The notes under the pieces: model-generated
What the model was told of the DNA's origin: nothing
Database searches by the model: none
The model's input: only the letters and a program-made list of their open reading frames with translations
Part shown: positions 1 through 6,996 of the stretch, in pieces
Layout of the letters: each line of letters opens with the position of its first letter
Numbering within the stretch: the stretch's first letter is position 1
Assembly: GCA_963819115.1 (NCBI GenBank)
Contig: CAWFUR010000011.1
Span: forward strand, 2,046,001-2,110,000
Direction: 5' to 3'
Length of the DNA stretch: 64,000 nucleotides
From: JACVRW01 sp963819115
GTDB taxonomy: Bacteria > Actinomycetota > Thermoleophilia > Solirubrobacterales > Thermoleophilaceae
Position numbers and translations under genes: made by a program

Positions 1-2
1 CC

Positions 3-749
3 GGTCACGGCGCGCCCATCGTCTTTGTTCACGGCGCCGCGCTGGATGGCCGCGTGTGGCAGCGACAGCTGGCCGACCTGGCCGACGAGTTCACGGTCGT
101 TGCCTGGGATGAGCCTGGAGCGGGACGCTCATCGGATGTGCCGGCAGGCTTCGGGCTTGCGGACTACGCGGACTGCCTCGCGGCGCTGATCGAGGAACTT
201 GCCCTGGCCCCGGCGCACGTCGCCGGCCTCTCCTGGGGCGGAACCATCGCCGAGGAGCTCTATCGCCGGCATCCCGAGCTCATGGCGACGCTGATCCTCA
301 TCGACAGCTACGCCGGCTGGAAGGGATCGCTCCCCGAGGACGAGGTCCGGGCTCGAGTGGAGGGTGCGCGTCAGATGCTCTCCGCACCGGCCGAAGAGTT
401 CGATCCAACCCTCCCCGGGCTGTTCGCAGGCGATCCGCCCGCTGAGTTCCTCACGCTGCTCGAACGGATCTCAGCCGATGTCCGGCCGGAGAGCCTTGGC
501 AAGCAGGTGGCGATCATGGCCGAGACCGACCAGCGCGATCTCCTGCCTCGAATTGCGATACCGACGCTGCTGATCTGGGGCGCGCTCGATGCGCGCTCGC
601 CGCTCACCGTGGCCCGTCAGCTCGAGGAAGCGATTCCGGACGCGAAGCTCGTGATCGTCAGGGGCGCCGGTCATGTCAGTCACCTCGAGCGGCCCGAACG
701 GGTGAACGAAGCGGTTCGCGAGTTCTGTCGCGCGCACCCGCCCGCCTGA
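3..749 (+). CDS. alpha/beta hydrolase, 5' end cut by window edge
   Basis: The reading frame is open from base 3, upstream of any start codon, and already carries the oxyanion-side motif VFVHG, so the true start lies left of the window. The nucleophile elbow is GLSWGG (Ser nucleophile). An Asp in the WGALDARSP segment and the His of GAGHVSHLE complete a plausible catalytic triad. The C-terminus matches the usual end of small AB-hydrolases (peroxidase/lactonase/esterase type). The substrate cannot be inferred. Its last 74 bases overlap, tail to tail, the minus-strand TMEM175-like frame. Confidence 0.85.
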   Translation, partial: GHGAPIVFVHGAALDGRVWQRQLADLADEFTVVAWDEPGAGRSSDVPAGFGLADYADCLAALIEELALAPAHVAGLSWGGTIAEELYRRHPELMATLILIDSYAGWKGSLPEDEVRARVEGARQMLSAPAEEFDPTLPGLFAGDPPAEFLTLLERISADVRPESLGKQVAIMAETDQRDLLPRIAIPTLLIWGALDARSPLTVARQLEEAIPDAKLVIVRGAGHVSHLERPERVNEAVREFCRAHPPA

Positions 750-1259
750 CGCCCCGGGCTTGCTCCCGCTGCTCGATGTCGGACGGCTCCAACGGGGATT
801 GGACGTCGTTGAGGAGCCGGACCAGGGCAAGGTTCGCCACAACATTGAACGCGCAGTAGAACGCGAGCGCGGTCGGCAGGTCCCCGTAGGTCGCCAGCAC
901 CGAGGCCGGGAAAGGAAGCGCGGCGACCAGGAGCAGCAGTTGAAGCGTGTGGACGATCAGCCGCGTATCCACCGTGGTCACGGCGCGCATCGCCCGACGG
1001 TGCACGCCCCAGTAGTTCGCCACCACGAAGAACGAGATGACGAACGCCAGATAGCCGCGCCAGTCGTGGCCGAGGGCGTGGCGCAACTGCGATCGCTCGG
1101 GTCCGCTCCGAGATCCGGGAGTCGCAGGTCGAGCGCCAGCAGCGTCATGGCGATGGCGAAGACGCCGTCCGACAGGGCCAGCAGCCGGCCCAGTGAGTTG
1201 TCGGACCTCGGCTCGTCGAGCTCGTCGCCCTCGGCGATCGTCGCGTCCTGCGGGGGCAT
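676..1259 (-). pseudogene. TMEM175/DUF1211-family potassium channel, frameshifted
   Basis: Two minus-strand frames together make one protein. The first, from an ATG at 1259, carries the family signature (R..A.SDGVFAIAMTLLALDL). The second carries WRGYLAFVISFFVVANYW followed by HTLQLLLLVAALPFPASVL, the later transmembrane helices. The switch falls at about 1085-1115, and the total length is two bases over a multiple of three, so one base is missing or two are extra. TMEM175 proteins are K+ channels of about 200 residues, matching the combined length here. It could be a real pseudogene or a sequencing indel. The C-terminal tail overlaps the upstream hydrolase gene. Confidence 0.7.
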
Positions 1260-1307
1260 CGGCGCAATACACCAGCGACGCCGGGCGGCTGGACACAAGC
1301 GGTCGAC

Positions 1308-1338
1308 TTGAATCAAAACATGAACGTGGTGTACGTTC
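1308..1338 (+). promoter_or_regulatory. promoter with embedded palindromic operator for the TetR operon
   Basis: A TTGAAT -35 (1308-1313) and a TACGTT -10 (1332-1337) are 18 bp apart. Overlapping the -10 is the inverted repeat GAACGT-GGTGT-ACGTTC (1322-1338). The -10 ends seven bases before the ATG at 1344, so the mRNA would be almost leaderless. TetR proteins commonly bind such sites in front of their own operon; autoregulation is inferred. Confidence 0.5.
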
Positions 1339-1343
1339 TGGTT

Positions 1344-1712
1344 ATGACTCCCACCCGCATCCTCCTCGGCGCCACGCGCGCCCTCATCGGCATCGGCACC
1401 TGGCTCGCCCCGGACGAGACCATGCGCCTCTTCGGGATCGACCCAGCGCGGGCCGACCGGTTCGTCGCACGGCTGTTCGGCGCACGCGAGCTCGCGCTGG
1501 CCGGTGCATTGCTGGCCGCGCCGTCTCCCGCCCTGGCACGGGTCGCGACCCTGGGCGCCACGATCGACGCCGTCGATGCCATTGCCGGTTTCGACGAACG
1601 CCGGCGCGGGACTCTCTCGGTCCAAGCGACCATGCTCGGCCCCGTCGGGGCACTGCTGTTCGTGGCCCTCGGCGTCATGGTGGCGCGCGAGGCGTCAGTC
1701 CCGGCCGCGTGA
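1344..1712 (+). CDS. small hydrophobic membrane protein, DUF4267-like
   Basis: This 122-residue protein begins MTPTRILLGATRALIGIG. It has about four hydrophobic stretches and a conserved-looking centre, RLFGARELALAGALL. The start at 1344 is chosen because an upstream in-frame ATG at 1320 would lie inside the promoter. It overlaps the TetR gene by four bases (GTGA), so the two are translationally coupled and the TetR protein probably controls it. I have no firm family call; the DUF4267-like assignment is a weak resemblance. Confidence 0.6.
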   Translation: MTPTRILLGATRALIGIGTWLAPDETMRLFGIDPARADRFVARLFGARELALAGALLAAPSPALARVATLGATIDAVDAIAGFDERRRGTLSVQATMLGPVGALLFVALGVMVAREASVPAA

Positions 1713-2338
1713 GCGACGCCGGCGCCTACGCCCATATCCTCAAGCACCGCCCCTCGCAGGCCCGCAGCGTGCGGCGCATCGAGGCCCTGCTCGACGCCGC
1801 CGCCGACCTGCTCCGCGACCAGGAGCCGGAGGCCATCTCAGTGCGGGACCTAACCGCTAGGGCAGGAGTGCCGACCGGCACCCTCTACCAGTTCTTCGAC
1901 GACAAGGAAGCCGTGCTCCAGGCCCTCGCCGTGCGCTTCCTCGCCGCGATGCCCGGCATGCTGGACGCGGTACTCGCTTCCAGCCGTCACGAGTGGTCGA
2001 ACACGGTCGGCCGTGTAGTCGACGGGTATGCGGACATGGTCCGCGAGCACCCGGCGATCCGGCGACTGTGGCTGTCCGGCACGCTCGACGCCGCCACCCG
2101 GCATCTAGAGCGCGAGACCGACGCTACGATCGCCGCCCGCCTGGGCGACCTCCTGCGCGAGCAGGCCGACACGCGTCGCGGCACGCCCGAGCAGTGGCGG
2201 ACGCTGGTCGCGCTGATCGACGGGCTCCTGCGGCACGCCTTCACCGAGAACCCGGACGGCGACCCGGTTGCGCTGCGCGAGGCACGGCGGGCGGCAAGGG
2301 CCTACGCCGGAGCCGTTCTCGGGGCGACTGCGCCGTAG
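1709..2338 (+). CDS. TetR/AcrR-family transcriptional regulator
   Basis: This is a 209-residue protein. The N-terminal helix-turn-helix spans about residues 15-65 (ALLDAAADLL..., ISVRDLTARAGVPTGTLYQF, then DDKEAVLQAL). A helical ligand/dimer domain follows, of the kind typical of the family. The GTG start sits in a GTGA overlap with the preceding membrane-protein gene. The palindrome at 1322-1338 is its likely operator. The effector is unknown. Confidence 0.9.
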   Translation: MSDAGAYAHILKHRPSQARSVRRIEALLDAAADLLRDQEPEAISVRDLTARAGVPTGTLYQFFDDKEAVLQALAVRFLAAMPGMLDAVLASSRHEWSNTVGRVVDGYADMVREHPAIRRLWLSGTLDAATRHLERETDATIAARLGDLLREQADTRRGTPEQWRTLVALIDGLLRHAFTENPDGDPVALREARRAARAYAGAVLGATAP

Positions 2339-2350
2339 CCTTTGCGGTAG

Positions 2351-2718
2351 TGGAGACGGTGGGAATTGAACCCACGTCCGCGGGCGCGTAAGAGGCAGCT
2401 TCTACGAGCGTATCCGGCTCTCTGATCTCGCCCCCCACTCGCCGTGCCGGCGGGGTTGTGGGGAGCCAGCCCTCTTGAATGTCCCCGCCGCGTCAAGGGC
2501 AAGCGCGGCGGGTGAAGCCCGTTTTCTTATGCCGGGTCCTCCGCCACGGAGCCGAGCGCAGGCCGACAGCTCATCAGCCTAGGTTTAGTTAGGCCGCGAG
2601 CGCGAATTCGTGATTACGATCCGCACTTATGGTTTTCCCGGTGGTTTAACGAGGCCTACCGGGGACCTCGACTCGCAACTGCCCCCACAGAACGTCCACG
2701 TCGAAGCCTGTCGTCCCC
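2351..2718 (-). ncRNA. ssrA: tmRNA (ssrA), trans-translation RNA
   Basis: Read on the minus strand, the 5' end is GGGGACGACAGGCTTCGACG, the classical tmRNA start. The 3' end contains the T-arm GTGGGTTCAATTCCCAC. The 5' GGGGACG pairs with the 3' CGTCTCC (one G-U) to form the acceptor stem. The encoded 3' end is followed by CTA rather than CCA, so CCA must be added after transcription. Length is 368 nt. The internal reading frame at 2589-2624 encodes a tag ending ALAA. The partner gene smpB and rnr lie at 14.8-17.9 kb. tmRNA rescues stalled ribosomes and tags the nascent peptide for proteolysis. Confidence 0.96.
2589..2624 (-). other. tmRNA tag reading frame (ADRNHEFALAA)
   Basis: The tag template within ssrA starts with a GCG resume codon, encodes ADRNHEFALAA and ends with TAA. 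The hydrophobic ALAA end is the degradation signal normally read by ClpXP and FtsH-type proteases. An alanine from the tRNA-like domain precedes the encoded residues. Confidence 0.93.
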
Positions 2719-2770
2719 TGGAAGCTCTTCCAAGGGTAGTCGAGCCTCCCGGCTGTGGCGAGAAGGTTCC

Positions 2771-2783
2771 TACAATTGATGGC
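2771..2783 (+). promoter_or_regulatory. possible -10 element for a leaderless protease mRNA
   Basis: TACAAT at 2771-2776 is one base from the TATAAT consensus and ends seven bases before the ATG at 2784. No convincing -35 was seen. If functional, the site-2 protease mRNA would begin at or next to its start codon. Confidence 0.35.
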
Positions 2784-3629
2784 ATGGAGTCATCGCTCTA
2801 CCGGGAGCCGCTGGCCGCGCCTCAGGCGCCGGCGCCGCGTGCGCCGGATCCCAAGTCGGCCTGGCGCCGGGCACGCGGCGCCATCGTGGCCGCGGGCCTC
2901 GTGCTGCTCAAGCTCGGGGCGAAGCTCAAGGTCCTCCTGCTCATCCTCCCGAAGCTCAAGATCCTCACCACGTCGGGCACGATGCTGGTGTCGATCGGCG
3001 CCTATGCCCTGATCTGGGGCTGGAGGTTCGCCGTCGGCTTCGTGCTGCTCCTGCTCGTGCACGAGATGGGCCACGTGATCCAGCTCCGGCGCGAGGGCAT
3101 CGACGCCGGCGCGCCGATGTTCATCCCCTTCCTCGGCGCCGTGGTGGCCATGAAGGAGATGCCCAAGGACGCCGCTGCCGAGGCCCGGGTGGGCCTGGCC
3201 GGGCCTGTGCTCGGCTCGCTGGCGGCGCTCGTGCCGCTGGCCATCCACGCCGCTGGGGGAAGTGACCTCTTCCTGGCACTCGCGTACGTGGGCTTCCTGC
3301 TGAACCTGTTCAACCTGCTCCCCGTGCTGCCCCTCGACGGCGGCCGGGCCATGGCCGCCCTCTCCCCCTGGATGTGGTTCGTGGGCTACGGCCTGCTGGT
3401 CGCGGCCGCCGTGGCCTTCCCGAACCCGGTGATGATCCTGATCCTGCTCCTCGGCGGCATGGAGACGTGGCGCCGGTGGAAGATGCGGAAGTCGCCGGAG
3501 TCGCGCGAGTTCCATCGCGTTCCGCGGCGCACGCGGCTGATCGTGGCCGGGGTGTACATCGGGCTCGCGCTGGCCCTCGCCCTCGGCGTGGACGCGACCC
3601 ATCTCGAGCGCAGCTTCAGCAGCGTTTAG
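2784..3629 (+). CDS. site-2 protease-type zinc metalloprotease (M50)
   Basis: This is a 281-residue membrane protein. It has HEMGH, the zinc-binding HExxH, at about residue 93 inside a hydrophobic helix, and NLLPVLPLDGGR downstream, which supplies the third (Asp) ligand of M50 proteases. Several further transmembrane stretches flank these motifs. The start at 2784 is preferred over one further upstream because the upstream frame runs through the tmRNA gene. M50 enzymes cleave substrates within the membrane; the target here is unknown, and no PDZ domain is visible. The 104-bp gap to the next gene contains the palindrome CCCCTAGGGG. Confidence 0.9.
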   Translation: MESSLYREPLAAPQAPAPRAPDPKSAWRRARGAIVAAGLVLLKLGAKLKVLLLILPKLKILTTSGTMLVSIGAYALIWGWRFAVGFVLLLLVHEMGHVIQLRREGIDAGAPMFIPFLGAVVAMKEMPKDAAAEARVGLAGPVLGSLAALVPLAIHAAGGSDLFLALAYVGFLLNLFNLLPVLPLDGGRAMAALSPWMWFVGYGLLVAAAVAFPNPVMILILLLGGMETWRRWKMRKSPESREFHRVPRRTRLIVAGVYIGLALALALGVDATHLERSFSSV

Positions 3630-3733
3630 CTCCGCGGCTAGGCCGATCCCCTAGGGGCCATTCCCAATTGGCAGGCGGCCCGCCGGGCGGCAGGCTCGGT
3701 GGCGAGATACAAACCTCGGCACCGGAGACGCAA

Positions 3734-4915
3734 ATGGACGCAGACGACAGGCATGACGAGGGCCCCGAGCAGACGGGCCCGGAGGACCCCACTCAGCCGA
3801 TGGGCGCACAGGGCGGCCACGGCGGTCCCGCCCCGCGGAAGCTCCTGCGCGCCCGGGAGGGCCGGGTGCTCGGCGGCGTATGTGCCGGGCTGGGGCGCTA
3901 CTTCAACGTCGACCCGATCCTCTTCCGCGTGGGCGCGGTGGCGCTGGTGCTGCTGGGCGGAGCCGGGGTGCTGCTCTACCTCGCCGCGCTGATCCTCGTT
4001 CCCGCGGAGCCCGAGGGCTCCGGCACGCCCACCTCGGCCGGCGGGCGGTCGATCGGCCTCGTGGTGGGCGTGATCGTCCTCCTGCTGATCGGGTGGCCCT
4101 TTCTTCTCGGCGGCGGCCTCATCGCTGCCGCGGTCCTCGTTCCTGTCGCGACCCTGGTTATCGCAGGCGTTCTCGTATGGTGGCTCGTCTCCGGCGAGGG
4201 ACCGAGCGGAGACGGACGGGACATCGCCCGCCGAGCCGCGCTCGGCGTCGGGGTCCTCCTCCTGTGTGGCGTCCTTGCCGTGGGAGCCGGATTCGCCGCC
4301 GCGTTCGGGGGCGGCGTGGTGGTCGCCATCCTGCTGATCGCCGCGGGCGTGGCGCTGGTGGCCGGCGCGTTCGTCCGGCCCGTGCGCTGGCTCATCCTCC
4401 CGGCGGTGCTCGTGGGCCTGTCAGCCGGTGCCGTGGGCGCGGCGGGCGTGGCCTTCGACGGCGGGTTCGGCGATCGCAACTACAACCCCACGACCCGTGC
4501 CGACCTTCGCGACAAGTACCAGCTGGGCGTGGGTCAGATGGACGTGAACCTGAGCAGGGTCGAGCTGCCCCCGGGGGACACGCCGATGGAGGTGGACCTC
4601 GGCATCGGTGAGGTGCGCCTGACCGTGCCCGCGGACGTGTGCGTGGCGACCGAGGCCGATGTGGGCGTGGGCCAGGCCCGCGTGCTCGGCCAGGAGAACC
4701 AGGGCGTGGACGTGCAGGTGGTGGACCGCCGCGAGGCGCCCCCGGCCGCCAAGCGCCTCGTCCTGAACGCCGACATCGGCGTGGGCGCACTCCGGGTGCG
4801 CGACACCAACGACCCGCCCTTCGACTACGAGCGGTTCGGCCGCAATTGGCACGACAACACCGACAACACCCCGCACGGGAACAAGGCATGCGAGAGGCAC
4901 GCGCGTGCGGGCTAG
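3734..4915 (+). CDS. PspC-domain membrane protein with LiaF-like C-terminal domain
   Basis: This is a 393-residue protein. A charged N-terminus leads into a PspC domain (residues about 35-95: LLRAREGRVLGGVCAGLGRY, then a helix and LVPAEPEG). Several more transmembrane segments follow, to about residue 250. A soluble beta-rich tail (GVGQMDVNLSRVELPPGD..., DIGVGALRV) resembles the LiaF/DUF2154 cell-wall-stress domain. Such proteins modulate a partner histidine kinase at the membrane. It is the first gene of a four-gene operon that ends with a kinase and a regulator. The ATG at 3734 has GGAG-like bases just upstream. Confidence 0.8.
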   Translation: MDADDRHDEGPEQTGPEDPTQPMGAQGGHGGPAPRKLLRAREGRVLGGVCAGLGRYFNVDPILFRVGAVALVLLGGAGVLLYLAALILVPAEPEGSGTPTSAGGRSIGLVVGVIVLLLIGWPFLLGGGLIAAAVLVPVATLVIAGVLVWWLVSGEGPSGDGRDIARRAALGVGVLLLCGVLAVGAGFAAAFGGGVVVAILLIAAGVALVAGAFVRPVRWLILPAVLVGLSAGAVGAAGVAFDGGFGDRNYNPTTRADLRDKYQLGVGQMDVNLSRVELPPGDTPMEVDLGIGEVRLTVPADVCVATEADVGVGQARVLGQENQGVDVQVVDRREAPPAAKRLVLNADIGVGALRVRDTNDPPFDYERFGRNWHDNTDNTPHGNKACERHARAG

Positions 4916-5084
4916 GCCCGACCTCGCCTCGCTCGTCGCGGGCCTGGCGGTGATCGCCCTCGGGGTGCTCCTGCTGCTCGACGCCGAGGACTCGATCCAC
5001 ATGGACTTCGCCCTCTTCGCCCCCGTGGCCTGCGCGGCCACGGGGGCGATCCTGGTGGCCACCGGAATGAGCCGGGACCGGTGA
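4905..5084 (+). CDS. 59-residue two-helix membrane protein
   Basis: A GTG start gives a short frame with two hydrophobic segments, LASLVAGLAVIALGVLLLL and FALFAPVACAATGAILVATG, joined by an acidic loop (DAEDSIHMD). It overlaps the preceding PspC gene by 11 bases and the following kinase gene by four (GTGA). Its position suggests a small accessory subunit of the sensor complex. I do not recognise a named family. Confidence 0.7.
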   Translation: MRARPDLASLVAGLAVIALGVLLLLDAEDSIHMDFALFAPVACAATGAILVATGMSRDR

Positions 5085-6334
5085 CCGCCGCCGCGGGCGC
5101 CGCCCGGCCACGGCTGCGACGCGACCGCGAGCGCGGCTGGCTGGCGGGCGTGGCCGCGGGAATCGCGGACCGTTTCGGGATCGACCCGGTGCTGGTGAGG
5201 CTCGCCTTCGTGGTGGCCACAGCGGCCGGCGGCGCCGGGGTCGCGATCTACGCACTCGCCTGGCTGGTGGTGCCGGCCGGGGACTCGGCGCCGCGCCGGC
5301 GGGCCCCCTCCCCACGCGGGCGGGCCGCCGTGGAGGTGGCGCTGGGCACGGGGCTGCTCCTGCTCAGCGTGTTGCTCGCCTTCCGCGGGCTCGGGATCTG
5401 GTTCTCGGACGCGATCGTCTGGCCGCTGGTGCTGATCGCCACCGGAGGCGTGCTGATCTGGCGCCAGTCGCTCGGACCTCGAGAGGAGCCGGCGCCACCC
5501 GATCCGCGGCCGCGCGCGCCCGCGGCCCCGGTGGAGCGCGACCAGCGCGAGGCCGCCCGCTCCGCGGCCGTCGCGTTCTCCCGCACCGGAGTCGGCGCGG
5601 CTTTGGTGATCGCGGCCGGCTTCGCCTTCCTCCACGCCACCGGCGCCCTCGGCGCCGCCCGGGACGTGCTGCTGGCCGCGATCGCGGTGATCGTGGTGCT
5701 GGGCGTGATCTTCGCCCCCTGGATCGTGCGCCTCGCCCGCTCGCTGGCGGAGGAGCGCGCCGAGCGCATCCGCTCGCAGGAGCGGGCGGAGATGGCGGCG
5801 CACCTACACGACTCGGTGCTCCAGACGCTGGCTCTGGTTCAGCGCCGTGCGGCCGAGCCCCAGGAGGTGGCCGCCCTCGCCCGCAGCCAGGAGCGGGAGC
5901 TGCGCGCGTGGCTCGCCGGTCGCCCGGCCCCCGGGCAGGCCGCCCGGCTGGCCGCGGCGCTGGAGGGAGCGGCGGCCGAGGTGGAGGAGCGCCACGGCGT
6001 GCCCGTGGAGGTGGTGTCCGTCGGCGACATGCCGCTCGACGCGCGCGCCGAGGCTGTGGTGGCCGCGGCACGAGAGGCCATGACGAACGCGGCAAAGTTC
6101 GGCGGTGGGTCCACGGTGGACGTGTACGCGGAATCCACTGGCGAGCGGATCCACGTGTTCGTACGCGACCGCGGTCCCGGCTTCGACCCCGCGGCCGTGC
6201 CGGCGGACCGCCGGGGGGTGCGGGAGTCCATAGTGGGGCGCATGGACCGCCACGGAGGCCGCGCCCGGATCACGAGCGGGGCCGGCTCGGGCACCGAGGT
6301 GGAGCTGCTCATGGATCGCGACGGGGACTCGTGA
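5081..6334 (+). CDS. PspC-fused sensor histidine kinase (NarL/DesK type)
   Basis: This is a 417-residue protein. A PspC domain occupies residues about 12-70 (RDRERGWLAGVAAGIADRFG). Further transmembrane helices run to about residue 220. The HisKA_3 phospho-acceptor motif is AAHLHDSVLQTLALVQ. The ATPase domain has an N box (REAMTNAAKF), a G1 box (VRDRGPGFD) and a terminal GSGTEVEL. The kinase would sense the membrane state directly through its PspC module and phosphorylate the adjacent regulator. GTGA overlaps on both sides tie it to its neighbours. Confidence 0.92.
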   Translation: MTAAAGAARPRLRRDRERGWLAGVAAGIADRFGIDPVLVRLAFVVATAAGGAGVAIYALAWLVVPAGDSAPRRRAPSPRGRAAVEVALGTGLLLLSVLLAFRGLGIWFSDAIVWPLVLIATGGVLIWRQSLGPREEPAPPDPRPRAPAAPVERDQREAARSAAVAFSRTGVGAALVIAAGFAFLHATGALGAARDVLLAAIAVIVVLGVIFAPWIVRLARSLAEERAERIRSQERAEMAAHLHDSVLQTLALVQRRAAEPQEVAALARSQERELRAWLAGRPAPGQAARLAAALEGAAAEVEERHGVPVEVVSVGDMPLDARAEAVVAAAREAMTNAAKFGGGSTVDVYAESTGERIHVFVRDRGPGFDPAAVPADRRGVRESIVGRMDRHGGRARITSGAGSGTEVELLMDRDGDS

Positions 6335-6972
6335 GCGACCCGAGCGTCCTGATCGTGGACGACCACCAGCTGTTCCGCTCCGGCGTGCGCGCCGAGCTGG
6401 AGCCGCTGCTCGAGGTGGCCGGCGAGGCCGACGGCGTGGATGCAGCGGTGGCGGCCGTCGCCCGCCTGCACCCGGACGTGGTGCTGCTGGACGTGCACAT
6501 GCCCGACGGCGGCGGCGTGGAGGTGATCCGGCGCGCCGCCCAGGCCACCCCGATTCCGGTCTTCCTCGCGCTGTCGGTGTCCGACGACCCGGGTGACGTG
6601 ATCGCCGTGGTGCGCGCGGGGGCGCGCGGATACGTGACCAAGAGCATCTCCGGCCCCGACCTGGCCGACGCGGTGCGCCGCGTGCACGCCGGCGACGCGG
6701 TGTTCTCCCCGCGGCTGGCCGGCTTCGTGCTCGACGCCTTCGCGGGGCCCGCCCCGCAGGCGGAGAGCGAGCTGGACGCGCTCACGCCGCGGGAGCACGA
6801 GGTGCTCCAGCACATCGCCCGCGGCTACATGTACAAGGAGATCGGCCTGCGGCTCGACATCTCCCCCAAGACCGTGGAGGCCCACGTGTCCTCGGTGCTG
6901 CGGAAGCTCCAGCTCTCGAGCCGGCACGAGCTGTCGCGCTGGGCGGCCGAGCGCCGGTTGGTAGACCCCTGA
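6331..6972 (+). CDS. LuxR/NarL-family response regulator
   Basis: The receiver domain begins SVLIVDDHQLFRSGV and has the phospho-acceptor Asp in VVLLDVHMPDGGG and the conserved Lys in GYVTKS. The C-terminal LuxR helix-turn-helix is LTPREHEVLQHIARGYMYKE followed by ISPKTVEAHVSSVLRKL. It is the cognate partner of the PspC-kinase, with which it shares a GTGA overlap. Targets are unknown, but this operon and the cell envelope are the likely ones. Confidence 0.95.
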   Translation: MSDPSVLIVDDHQLFRSGVRAELEPLLEVAGEADGVDAAVAAVARLHPDVVLLDVHMPDGGGVEVIRRAAQATPIPVFLALSVSDDPGDVIAVVRAGARGYVTKSISGPDLADAVRRVHAGDAVFSPRLAGFVLDAFAGPAPQAESELDALTPREHEVLQHIARGYMYKEIGLRLDISPKTVEAHVSSVLRKLQLSSRHELSRWAAERRLVDP

Positions 6973-6996
6973 CGGTTAACGGTTAGCCTCCAGCTG

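Noticed and set aside
2351..2400. Possible tRNA because of the GGTTCAATTCC T-loop
   Set aside because: The 5' half and the tag frame show that this is the tRNA-like end of tmRNA, not a separate tRNA.
2610..2783. Upstream extension of the site-2 protease frame
   Set aside because: It lies on the opposite strand of the tmRNA gene. The ATG at 2784 has a -10-like element and gives a normal M50 protein.
3648..3657. CCCCTAGGGG palindrome after the site-2 protease as a terminator
   Set aside because: It has no loop and no T tract, so it cannot form a normal hairpin. It may be an operator but there is nothing to support that.
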